Below, piece after piece: positions 8,661-16,272 of a stretch of DNA of 64,000 nt (the stretch's first letter is position 1; the number at the start of each line of letters is the position of its first letter). The notes below the pieces were generated by a model that worked only from the letters and a program-made list of their open reading frames with translations, was not told where the DNA came from and ran no database searches. Location of the stretch: positions 372,001-436,000 of the forward strand of contig NZ_CP025394.1 in the NCBI RefSeq assembly GCF_002943525.1, read 5' to 3'. A program made the position numbers and the translations under genes. The DNA comes from Kitasatospora sp. MMS16-BH015. GTDB lineage: Bacteria; Actinomycetota; Actinomycetes; Streptomycetales; Streptomycetaceae.

Positions 8661-10304
8661 TCAGTGGAGTCGGGCGAGCAGCAGGGCGACGTCGTCCGCC
8701 TGGCCGGAGGAGAAGGCGTGCAGCAGCAGGTCGCCGGCCTCGTCGAGGTCGGCCGGCCCCTGGGCGAAGGAGGATCTGAGAGCCTCCAGGCCGGTCTCGA
8801 GGTTCTCGCCCGGGACCTCGACCAGACCGTCGGTGACCAGCAGGAGCGTGCTGCCCGGCGGGGTGTCGTACGTGGTCGCGGGCGGCTGCGGGAGGTTGAG
8901 GCCGAGCAGGATGCCGTGTTCGGTCAGGAAGCGGGTGGTCCCGCCGGGCATCCGCAACAACGGGGGCAGGTGGCCCGCGTTGGCCAGGTGGATGCGGCGG
9001 CGGCCGGGCTCGATCAGCACCAGGCAGACGGTGGCCGTACTGCCCGGGCGGAGCTGGACGAGCAGGGCGTCCAGCCGCTCCAGCAGGGTGTGCGGGTGGT
9101 GCCCCTCGATCGCGTAGGCCCGGAGGGCGTGGCGCAGCTCGCCCATCACCATGGCGGCTTCCAGCGAGTGGCCGGCCACGTCGCCGATCGCCAGCAGCAG
9201 GCCGGCCGGGGTCTCGATCGCCTCGTAGAAGTCTCCGCCGATCTCGCTCTGCTCGGAGGCGGGCTCGTACCGGACGGCGAGGTCGACGCCGTGCGGGGCG
9301 GGCAGGCGGTCCGGGAGGAAGCTGCGCTGAAGGGTGAGGGTCAGGGCGTGTTCCTCGGCCTGACTGCGCAGGGCCTCGAGGGCCAGGGCGGTGGCCTGGG
9401 TGAGTTGGGAGAGCAGGCGGCGCTCGTCCAGGGCCGCCGAGGCCGGCGGGTCGACGACCAGGGCCACCAGCGGGCGTCCCGGCTTGGTCCGGGCGACCAC
9501 CAGGGTGACGTCCTCCCGTGGCAGGCCGTGTCCCGGGGGGACGTTCTCCGCCAGTGCGGCCTGCCACTGCCCGGCGTCCAGCCGCACCGTGTCGATGCCC
9601 GTGGCGTCGCCGAGGGTGTGGTGGGCGAGGGCGTCCAGCAGCGCGGGCGAACCGGTCACGAGGCGGACCGCCGGGCCGGGCTCGGCCGCCGGGTGCGGGT
9701 GGCAGTGGGCGAGGTGGAGCGTCTCCCGGTGCGGCCCGAGGAGGACGGCCGTGGCGGTCGTGGCGCCCAGCTCGATCGCACCCAGCGCCGCAGCCGTCAC
9801 CATGGTCTCCGCGTCGGTGGCGCCGTAGAGCGCGAGCGTGCTGCGGTGCAGCGCGGCGACCCGGTCGGCCAGCAGCTCCGCACGGCGGCGGGCGCGGGTG
9901 TAGCGCAGCACGGCGGTGACGGTGGCTTGCAGCTCGGCCGGGTCGATGGGCTCGGTGAGGTAGGCGTCCGCGCCGCGGTGCAGGCCCTGGGTGCGGTCGC
10001 TGGCCTCGATCGCGGTGGCGGAGATGTGGACCACCGGCAGGTCAGCGGTGTGCGGCTGCTTCTTGATCCGCTCGCACACCTCGAAACCGGTCATGTCGGG
10101 GAGCCGCACGTCCACCAGGGCGAGCTCGGGCAGGCGGTGCGCCGGTGCTTCGGCCAGCAGCGCCAGCGCCTCGGCCCCGTCGACGGCCTCGACGACCTGG
10201 TGACCGGCCCGGCGCAGCCAGCTGCCGACGATGTACCGCGTGGTGGGGTTGTCGTCGAGCACCAGGACGGTGGCCGGTCCGGCATCGGGAACGGCTCCGG
10301 TCAT
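8661..10304 (-). CDS. Response regulator with PP2C phosphatase output (receiver-GAF-SpoIIE)
   Basis: The protein has 547 residues. It has a receiver domain at 11-130 (LVLDDNP acidic pocket, phospho-acceptor Asp65 in LALVDVRLPDM), a GAF-like middle at about 150-310, and a SpoIIE/PP2C domain at about 330-545 with GGDFYEAIET, GDVAGHSLEAAM, VTDGLVE and ADDVALLL. The Lys that normally sits in the receiver's LTKP motif is Glu (YLTEP), so phospho-signalling may differ from CheY. The ATG at 10304 overlaps the histidine kinase stop (ATGA), which makes the two a cognate pair. The predicted output is dephosphorylation of a STAS antagonist. Confidence 0.88.
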   Translation of the reverse strand: MTGAVPDAGPATVLVLDDNPTTRYIVGSWLRRAGHQVVEAVDGAEALALLAEAPAHRLPELALVDVRLPDMTGFEVCERIKKQPHTADLPVVHISATAIEASDRTQGLHRGADAYLTEPIDPAELQATVTAVLRYTRARRRAELLADRVAALHRSTLALYGATDAETMVTAAALGAIELGATTATAVLLGPHRETLHLAHCHPHPAAEPGPAVRLVTGSPALLDALAHHTLGDATGIDTVRLDAGQWQAALAENVPPGHGLPREDVTLVVARTKPGRPLVALVVDPPASAALDERRLLSQLTQATALALEALRSQAEEHALTLTLQRSFLPDRLPAPHGVDLAVRYEPASEQSEIGGDFYEAIETPAGLLLAIGDVAGHSLEAAMVMGELRHALRAYAIEGHHPHTLLERLDALLVQLRPGSTATVCLVLIEPGRRRIHLANAGHLPPLLRMPGGTTRFLTEHGILLGLNLPQPPATTYDTPPGSTLLLVTDGLVEVPGENLETGLEALRSSFAQGPADLDEAGDLLLHAFSSGQADDVALLLARLH

Positions 10305-12121
10305 GGATGCTCCTGGGGTGGGACGGCTGAGGCCGGCGGCGTGGGGGTGGCTGAACCGCCGGCCGTGGCCGGGTGGTCGGCGAAGAGTGCGGTCGCCAGG
10401 CGCCCGCTGGTCAAGGCCGTCTTGGGCAGCACGGCCCTGGCGTGGGTGAGCAGGTCTCGGCGCAGGGAGGCGGGCGCGGCGGAGGTGAGGACGACGACGG
10501 GCAGGCGGCGCAGATCCGGGTCGGCGCTCAGCTGGGCCAGCACCTGGTAGCCGTCGAGTCCGGCCATCTGCAGGTCGAGGAGGACCCCGTCGGGGCGTTC
10601 GCGCCGGATGGTGTCCACCGCCCCGCTGCTCTCGGCGACCTCCACCACGCGCTCGGCCACCCCCGCCAGCAGCGGTCGCAACAGGGCCCGGAAAGCGGCG
10701 TCGTCGTCCACCACGACCAGGGCCGCCGACCGGGCCGGGAGCCCGGGGTCGGCGGCCCGGCCGGTCGGCAGCCGCACGGTGATGGTGGTCCCGGCCTCCG
10801 GGGCGCTCTCCAACTCCATCGTCCCGCCCAGGATCTCGACCAGGCGCCGCGCATAGGGCAGCCCCAGCCCGGTGCCGTGGCGACCGCGCTGGTGCGGGCC
10901 GCGGACCTGGTAGAACTCCTCGAAGACGCGTCCGTGCTGGTCGGCCGGTATGCCGATGCCGGTGTCGGCCACGGTCAGCACCAGGTGCTCGGGAGCCCCG
11001 ACGCCGGACGGGCGGTCGAGGCGGGCATCCAGTCGGACGGAACCGGTCTCGGTGAACTTCAGGGCGTTGGACAGCAGGTTCCGCAGGATTCGGGCGAGCA
11101 TGGTCTCGTCCCCGACGATCGGGCCGGGGTCCTCCGGCGGGGCGACGGTGAGCACCACGCCCGGCCGGGCGAGTCCGCGCAGCGTGCCGTCCAGGTGGGC
11201 CAGGACGGCCCGCAGGTCCAGCGGCGCCCAGGTGGGTTCGAGGGTCCCGGACTCGGCCTTCGCGACGTCCAGGAGTTCGTCGACCAGGGCGAGCAGGGTG
11301 CGTCCGGAGTCGGCGATCAGCGAGAGCTGCTGCTCGCGCTCGGCCGGTGCGGCCCCGGTGTCGGTGAGCAGGAGTTCGGCCAGCCCGACCACGGCGTTGA
11401 CCGGCGTGCGCAGCTCGTGGCTGACGTTGGCCCAGAACCGGGTCTTGGCCTCGCTGGCCTCGCGCAACTGCTGGGACTTCTCCTCCAGCTCGGCGTAGAG
11501 CGCGACCACACCCCGGTTGGTCTCCTCCAACTCCTCGGACAGCTCGGCGTAGAGCGCGACCACGCCCCGGTTGGTCTCCGCCAACTCCTCGTTGAGGCGC
11601 TTGAGCTCCTCGCCCTGGGCTCGGGTCCGCTCGAGTGCGGCGATCAGGTCGCGGGTCTGCTCGCGCCCGTCGTCCGACTCGGTCGAGCCGGCGTGGGAGC
11701 CCAGCAGCAGCCGTGCCTCGGCCACGCCGGCCGCGTCGGCTTCGAGTGGGGTCGGCAGCTGCTGTTCCAGGCGGACCCACCCGCCGTCGACAGAGTCTCC
11801 GTGACTGGTGGGGAGCATGCGCGCGCACGCCTCCAAGGCGTCGGAGGAAGGGGGGTGCCCGCCGTGGTACTCCAAGGTGACACCGAGAGCGGGGCGCGGG
11901 CCGTGGTGGATGTCGAAGTGCGTGGCGAGCCGGTTGGTGCCCAGGAGGTCCCGGCCGAGCTCGCTCAGGGCGGTCGCCAGGCGGACGGCGTCCTGGCCGT
12001 CCGCCCCCAGCAGCTCGGCGACCGCCTTGCCGAGGCGGCGCAGGGCGAAGCCGTCCTGCGCCGAGCTGGTCGGCACGGTCCCCAGCCGGACGGGCTGGCG
12101 GTCCGGCGGCAGGGTACTCAC
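10301..12121 (-). CDS. Hybrid sensor histidine kinase
   Basis: The protein has 606 residues. The N-terminal 1-165 look like a degenerate GHKL/anti-sigma ATPase fold (VRLATALSELGRDLL). A coiled coil holds an almost exact duplication of ETNRGVVALYAEL (about 188-225). The HisKA box is NVSHELRTP with His235, then the ATPase domain (SNALKFT, DTGIGI, GTGLGLPYA) and a C-terminal receiver (VVDDD, LLDLQMAG, LPKTA). No transmembrane segment is present, so it is cytoplasmic. The GTG at 12121 overlaps the upstream TGA (GTGA). It is likely to pass phosphate to its own receiver and to the next gene. The frame beyond 12121 is antisense-like and was excluded. Confidence 0.88.
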   Translation of the reverse strand: MSTLPPDRQPVRLGTVPTSSAQDGFALRRLGKAVAELLGADGQDAVRLATALSELGRDLLGTNRLATHFDIHHGPRPALGVTLEYHGGHPPSSDALEACARMLPTSHGDSVDGGWVRLEQQLPTPLEADAAGVAEARLLLGSHAGSTESDDGREQTRDLIAALERTRAQGEELKRLNEELAETNRGVVALYAELSEELEETNRGVVALYAELEEKSQQLREASEAKTRFWANVSHELRTPVNAVVGLAELLLTDTGAAPAEREQQLSLIADSGRTLLALVDELLDVAKAESGTLEPTWAPLDLRAVLAHLDGTLRGLARPGVVLTVAPPEDPGPIVGDETMLARILRNLLSNALKFTETGSVRLDARLDRPSGVGAPEHLVLTVADTGIGIPADQHGRVFEEFYQVRGPHQRGRHGTGLGLPYARRLVEILGGTMELESAPEAGTTITVRLPTGRAADPGLPARSAALVVVDDDAAFRALLRPLLAGVAERVVEVAESSGAVDTIRRERPDGVLLDLQMAGLDGYQVLAQLSADPDLRRLPVVVLTSAAPASLRRDLLTHARAVLPKTALTSGRLATALFADHPATAGGSATPTPPASAVPPQEHP

Positions 12122-13329
12122 CACAGGCCCTTGGCCACGAGGACGCCGGCGTCGTCCCGCCGGACCCCGGCCTCCCGCAGCAGCAGCGCGGCGGCCGTGA
12201 CCGGCAGCTGGGCGCACATGCCCGGCAGCGCGGCGGCCTGCCACCGATCGGTCAGACCGTCCGAGTGCATCACCACCGCACTGCCGGGGGCGAGTTGCTG
12301 ACGGACCGTGCGCAGCGCGGGCAGCTGGTGGCCGACGATCCCCGGCGCGGACGGCAGCGAGCGGCGGGCGCCGGTGGCGGGGTCCACTGTGAAGGTGCTG
12401 ATGTTGCCGACTCCGCACACGCCGACCCGCCGCTCGGCCGGCTCCACGAGACCGACCGCGACCGCTCCGCCGCGTCCCGAGCGCAGGGCGTGGTGGATGT
12501 CGGCGAGCACCCCGTCCGGAGTGGTCGCCGTGGTGTGCCGGAACGCCGCGACCGCGTCGAGCGCGGCCTTGGCCGCCAGCGGACCGTGGCCCAGGCCGTC
12601 GCAGAACATGACCAGGAAGGCACCGGACTCCTCCGGCGGCGGCGCGGTGGACGCCCCGGCGGGGACCGGCGCCCACCGGTCGGAGCGGGTCGGTCCGGGG
12701 CGCCCGGCGGTGCCGGTCAGCACCGACCAGTCCAGGGTGCCGGGAGACCGGTACGGTCGGCTGGGCACCGGTGCGGGCGGGTGGCTGCTCGGCAGTGTCC
12801 GGGCGGCCCAGGCGTCCCCGCAGAGCTCCTGACCGCTCATCGGCCTGGTGATGCCGGTGACCACCGCTTCACCGCCTGCGGCGGCGAGGCGGCCACCGGG
12901 CGTGCGGTTCCAGAACCGGGCCGTCATCACCGTGCCGCGCCCCGGGAGGGAGTGCACGTCGAAGGTGTCGGCCAGCCGGGAGATCGCGCCCAGGCCGATG
13001 CCGAGCGTGCCTCCGGACGAGACGCCGTCGGTGAGCGCGCGGGCGATGTCGGGCATCCCGGGGCCGTGGTCCAGCGTGACGCACTCCAGGGCCGCTTCGG
13101 AGTCCGTCCGCACGACCCGCAGCAGGAGCGACCCGTCCTTGGCGTGCCGCCGCAGGTTGGTGGCCGCCTCGCTGACCGCCAGCGCGACCTCGGCGACCCG
13201 TTCGGGCAGCAGGGCGGCGCGCTGGGCGAGGCTGCGGGCACCGCTGCGGGCGGCAGCCGCCAGCGACTCGGAGTCCCGGAACCAGGCCGCGTCCTCGCAC
13301 TCCATCAGCGGTACGGTCAGCGTGCCCAT
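12118..13329 (-). CDS. Anti-sigma-type ATPase fused to a PP2C (RsbX-like) phosphatase
   Basis: The protein has 403 residues. The N-terminal 1-150 form a HATPase_c_2 domain with an N-box (ALAVSEAATNLRRHA), DHGPGMPD and a GGTLGIGLGAI lid. The C-terminal 190-403 form a SpoIIE phosphatase with FCDGLGHGPLAAKAA, VGNISTF, HSDGLTD and DDAGVLV. In Bacillus, RsbX resets the stressosome by dephosphorylating RsbS and RsbR; position directly after rsbT supports that analogy here. The start at 13329 overlaps the end of the RsbT gene by 13 bases. Confidence 0.82.
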   Translation of the reverse strand: MGTLTVPLMECEDAAWFRDSESLAAAARSGARSLAQRAALLPERVAEVALAVSEAATNLRRHAKDGSLLLRVVRTDSEAALECVTLDHGPGMPDIARALTDGVSSGGTLGIGLGAISRLADTFDVHSLPGRGTVMTARFWNRTPGGRLAAAGGEAVVTGITRPMSGQELCGDAWAARTLPSSHPPAPVPSRPYRSPGTLDWSVLTGTAGRPGPTRSDRWAPVPAGASTAPPPEESGAFLVMFCDGLGHGPLAAKAALDAVAAFRHTTATTPDGVLADIHHALRSGRGGAVAVGLVEPAERRVGVCGVGNISTFTVDPATGARRSLPSAPGIVGHQLPALRTVRQQLAPGSAVVMHSDGLTDRWQAAALPGMCAQLPVTAAALLLREAGVRRDDAGVLVAKGLW

Positions 13330-13733
13330 TTGGTCACCGACACCTTGGTGCCGATGCCGGTCCGGCTCTCCAGCTCGAAGTCGTCCACCAGGCGCCGTGC
13401 GCCGCTCAGGCCGAGGCCCAGTCCGCCGCCGGAGGTCCAGCCGTCGGTCAGAGCCAGGTCCAGGTCGGGAATGCCCGGTCCGGTGTCCTCGAAGACCGCG
13501 TGGACGCCCCGGCGGCCGTCCCGCTGCACGGTGGCGCAGCGCATCGCCCCGCCACCGCCGTAGACGAGGGTGTTGCGGGCCAGTTCGCTGGCGGCCGTGA
13601 CAAGCTTGGTCTGGTCCACCAGGGAGAGCCCGCACTGCTGGGCGAGGGTCCGGACCAGCTGCCGGGCCCGGACCACGTCGTCGTTGGACACGATCGGGAC
13701 GGTCTGCGCCACGTCCTCGGCCGACCTGGTCAT
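13317..13733 (-). CDS. rsbT: RsbT-type switch serine/threonine kinase
   Basis: The 138-residue HATPase_c protein has ASELARNTLVYGGGG (N-box), EDTGPGIPD and GGGLGLGLSGARRL, the pattern of RsbT switch kinases. RsbT phosphorylates RsbS and RsbR in the stressosome and, once released, activates a PP2C. The ATG at 13733 overlaps the RsbS stop (ATGA). Gene order R-S-T and length both match the family. Confidence 0.88.
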   Translation of the reverse strand: MTRSAEDVAQTVPIVSNDDVVRARQLVRTLAQQCGLSLVDQTKLVTAASELARNTLVYGGGGAMRCATVQRDGRRGVHAVFEDTGPGIPDLDLALTDGWTSGGGLGLGLSGARRLVDDFELESRTGIGTKVSVTKWAR

Positions 13734-14107
13734 CCGCGGTCCGCGCCCGCGACGCGGTCGCGCTCCAGGAGCGCGAGGCCCTTCTCCAGCGTCAGCGCGG
13801 TGCGCACGCCGCCCAGGGACAGGCCCAGTTCGACCAGGGTGATGGCCACCGCCGGTCGCATGCCCACCACCACGGTCTCGGCGTCGAGCATGCGCGAGAT
13901 CGCGGCGGTGTTGGCGAGCATCCGGCCCACGAAGGAGTCGACGATCTCCAGGGCGGTGATGTCGATCACCACGCCGATCGCCCCGGTGGCCACGATCCGC
14001 TCGGCGAGGTCGTCCTGCAGGTCCAGGACGGTCTGGTCCTCCAGATCGATCTGGATCGACACCAGGAGGACATTACCCAGCTTGAGGACGGGGACGCGGT
14101 CGGTCAC
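13730..14107 (-). CDS. rsbS: RsbS-type stressosome STAS scaffold
   Basis: A 125-residue single STAS domain. The conserved phospho-serine site is at Asp57-Ser58 in ALEIVDSFVGRML, matching the RsbS target of RsbT. The second half has VVVGMRPAVAITLVELG, as in RsbS. The GTG at 14107 overlaps the RsbR TGA (GTGA). It is predicted to form the stressosome core with RsbR and sequester RsbT. Confidence 0.9.
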   Translation of the reverse strand: MTDRVPVLKLGNVLLVSIQIDLEDQTVLDLQDDLAERIVATGAIGVVIDITALEIVDSFVGRMLANTAAISRMLDAETVVVGMRPAVAITLVELGLSLGGVRTALTLEKGLALLERDRVAGADRG

Positions 14108-14946
14108 TTGAGACCGCCCGTCAGGGCGGCCGCGGTGCCGATCCGCTGCAACACGTACCGCAGGGCGTCGGCCAGGCTCGCCTTGGTCACGATGTCGCCG
14201 AACTGCACGCCGAGCGCCACCAGGGTCTGGGCGATCTGCGGCCGGATGCCGGAGATCGTGCACTCCGCACCCATCAGCCGGGCCGCGACCACCGTCTTGA
14301 GCAGGTGCTGCGCGACCTCGGTGTCCACCGCCGGGACACCCGTGATGTCGATGATGGCATGCTCGGACTCCGAGTCCACCAGGCTCTGGAGCAGCTTCTC
14401 CATGACGATCTGGGTCCGCGCCGAGTCCAGCGTGCCGACCAGCGGCACCGCGACCACGCCCTCCCACAGCTTCACCACCGGGGTGGAGAGCTCCAGGAGT
14501 TGCTCGGCCTGCGCGCTGATGATCTCCTCGCGGGTCCGGGCGTACGCCTCGATGGTGAACAGACCCAGGGCGTCCAGCAGACGGGCGAGCTGGAGGTAGG
14601 CCGCGATGTCCTCGGCGGAGGTGGCGGTCGTCGGCTCCAGCACGTCCTTGCAGGCGAAGACGCTGGTCGCCGTCTCGGTGGGGGTGAACCCGTGCTGGGC
14701 ACGGTTGCGCGACAGTTCGACCAGCAGCGCGCGGACCTCGGAGTAGCCCTCGGCCCGCCAGTCCGGGCCGCCGTCCCGCAGGGCCTGGACCAGCGCCTGG
14801 TAGAGGTCCGTCAACTCCCGCTCCAGCTCGGCCCGGCTGATCCGGCCCCGCAGGATGGCCGCCACCGCCTCGACCCACCGGTCCAGCACCTCGCCGTCAC
14901 GCGTCAGGAGCTCGACGAGCCGATCGGACGATTCCTCTGCCGCCAT
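14104..14946 (-). CDS. rsbR: RsbR-type stressosome sensor protein
   Basis: The protein has 280 residues. An N-terminal all-helical sensor domain (about 1-145) of the RsbR_N/globin-like type lacks an evident haem ligand set. The C-terminal STAS domain has IIDITGVPAVDTEVAQ with Thr209 at the phospho-threonine position, and SGIRPQIAQTLV. The start is fixed at 14946 by GGAGGAG about 9 bases upstream; an in-frame start at 14994 has no such site. It heads a tightly overlapping operon running leftwards to the hybrid kinase and the phosphatases. Confidence 0.88.
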   Translation of the reverse strand: MAAEESSDRLVELLTRDGEVLDRWVEAVAAILRGRISRAELERELTDLYQALVQALRDGGPDWRAEGYSEVRALLVELSRNRAQHGFTPTETATSVFACKDVLEPTTATSAEDIAAYLQLARLLDALGLFTIEAYARTREEIISAQAEQLLELSTPVVKLWEGVVAVPLVGTLDSARTQIVMEKLLQSLVDSESEHAIIDITGVPAVDTEVAQHLLKTVVAARLMGAECTISGIRPQIAQTLVALGVQFGDIVTKASLADALRYVLQRIGTAAALTGGLK

Positions 14947-15076
14947 CAGGCGTTCTCCTCCACTGTGGGCGCGATCCCGGGAGGCCGAGGCCATCCCTGA
15001 TCAGCTGAACAGCCCGCCGACCTGATGATCGGACAGGCGTCGGTCCGCGCCGGCACCGGAGCGGACCGGCGGTCGT

Positions 15077-15124
15077 CTACCCACTGCTCCGGATCTCACT
15101 CCGCCTGATCCGGATCTCACTCCG
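15077..15124 (-). promoter_or_regulatory. Direct-repeat operator and sigma-B-like promoter for rsbR
   Basis: Two perfect 16-base direct repeats (TCCGGATCTCACTCCG on the + strand, 15088-15103 and 15109-15124) are spaced 21 bases apart, two helical turns. On the minus strand, GAGT (15101-15098), 15 bases and GGGTAG (15082-15077) resemble the streptomycete sigma-B pattern GNNT-N14/16-GGGTA. The site lies about 130 bases upstream of rsbR. The repeats are certain; the promoter and operator roles are inferred. Confidence 0.45.
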
Positions 15125-15146
15125 GCCGTCCGCCCGCGTACCCGAC

Positions 15147-15542
15147 CTAGCGGACGGGCAGCGTGACGGCGATGCACTTGCCCCTTGCGGGCAGCGGTCG
15201 GACGACACAGGTCGCGGCCAGGCTCAGGACGATGGTCCACCCCCGCCCGCCCAGGCGGTCCGGGCCGCGGTCCTCCGGGGCCGGCTCCTGCGGACGGCGG
15301 TCCGCCGCGTCCTGGACCTCGATGCACAGGACCGTGGCGTCCGCCGTCAGCCAGGTGCGGAAGCCGGTGACTCCGCCACCGTGACGCAGCGCGTTGGTGA
15401 CGAGTTCGGTCGCCACCAGGTGCGCGTCCACCCGGACGGCCCTGGTGTCACCGGGGACTCGGTCGAGCAGCGTGGTGATGGCCGACCGGGCCTGTCCGGC
15501 CGTGGTCACCGGGAGGTCGAAGCGGGTGGATGGTTCCGGCAT
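15147..15542 (-). CDS. RsbW-like ATP-binding anti-sigma kinase
   Basis: The 131-residue HATPase_c_2 protein has VATELVTNALRHGGG (N-box), DAADRRPQ in place of the usual D-x-G-x-G box, and GGRGWTIVLSLA as the ATP lid. Most short streptomycete proteins of this type are anti-sigma/antagonist kinases, partners of STAS proteins such as that encoded next door (15662-16051). The ATG at 15542 is preceded by a GAGG; longer starts add a non-conserved basic stretch. Confidence 0.75.
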   Translation of the reverse strand: MPEPSTRFDLPVTTAGQARSAITTLLDRVPGDTRAVRVDAHLVATELVTNALRHGGGVTGFRTWLTADATVLCIEVQDAADRRPQEPAPEDRGPDRLGGRGWTIVLSLAATCVVRPLPARGKCIAVTLPVR

Positions 15543-15661
15543 GCGAGGACCTCGAAGGGGTGATTCCGCAGCGCACCACGCGGTGTGCGGAGCAGCGGGG
15601 TGGGCGGCCTTCTCCTGCCCGGCGGGCCGTGCCGCACGCCGCACAGCCAGGCCCGGCGGCC

Positions 15662-16051
15662 TCATCGGCCGTTGCTCGTCGATGGTGTCTTCCCCGCCGG
15701 TGCGTCCGCCGCCTGTTCGACCGGCGGCGCGAAGTGGAAGTGGCCGATGGTGGCGGAGACCTCGAACAGCCGCTGCACCGAGGGATGCAGCGGGCCCGCG
15801 ATGAGGAGCCGCCCGCCCGTCGCGGCGAGCTGCCGGTGCGCCTCGAACAGGGTGTGCAGCACCGAGGAGTCGGCGAAGGTCACGGCGGACAGGTCGACGG
15901 TCAGCAGCCGCGGGCTCCGCCCGCAGGCGGCGCGGATGCGCCGGGCGAACTCGTCCGCGTTCTCCCAGTCGAGTTCACCCCGGGCGAGCACGCTCGGGTG
16001 GTCGTCCGCTGCGCGGGCTCCGTGGCCGTTCGGGTCGGTGGTCTCCGTCAC
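15662..16051 (-). CDS. STAS-domain anti-sigma-factor antagonist
   Basis: A 129-residue STAS domain has ARGELDWENADEFARR at its first strand and TFADSSVLHTLFE as the phospho-site loop (Ser after Asp). It starts with GTG at 16051. The downstream neighbour on the same strand is an RsbW-like kinase, a classic antagonist/kinase pair, 119 bases away. It is divergent from the PP2C/B12/STAS operon, with a shared 220-base intergenic region. Confidence 0.83.
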   Translation of the reverse strand: MTETTDPNGHGARAADDHPSVLARGELDWENADEFARRIRAACGRSPRLLTVDLSAVTFADSSVLHTLFEAHRQLAATGGRLLIAGPLHPSVQRLFEVSATIGHFHFAPPVEQAADAPAGKTPSTSNGR

Positions 16052-16093
16052 GCTTGGGATGCTAGGGCATCAGCTCGCCGTCCGGAGAGCCTG

Positions 16094-16119
16094 GTTCACG
16101 GTCGGAAGGGTACGGGTAC
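16094..16119 (+). promoter_or_regulatory. Candidate sigma-B-type promoter for the PP2C-B12-STAS operon
   Basis: GTTC (16094-16097), 16 bases and GGGTAC (16114-16119) fit the GNNT-N14/16-GGGTAC pattern described for streptomycete sigma-B promoters. The site lies about 150 bases before the phosphatase start. If real, the operon that feeds into sigma-factor control is itself under stress-sigma control. This is a pattern match only. Confidence 0.4.
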
Positions 16120-16272
16120 CATCGGTCGCTACCCGGGCGTACTGTGGGGCCTGTCGGCTTTGCGCTGGTATCGGGCGGTCGGCGCGGTTCGTCTCCCCGA
16201 GCCGCATCCGCGGTGGTCCTCGGCCGCTGCCCGAGAAGAGTGACGAGGTGACGGCCTGTCAGGGCCGACAAG

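Noticed and set aside
8664..13635. Long + strand frames antisense to the stressosome operon
   Set aside because: They are Gly/Val/Gln/Arg-biased mirror frames. The minus-strand frames carry complete, motif-rich domains.
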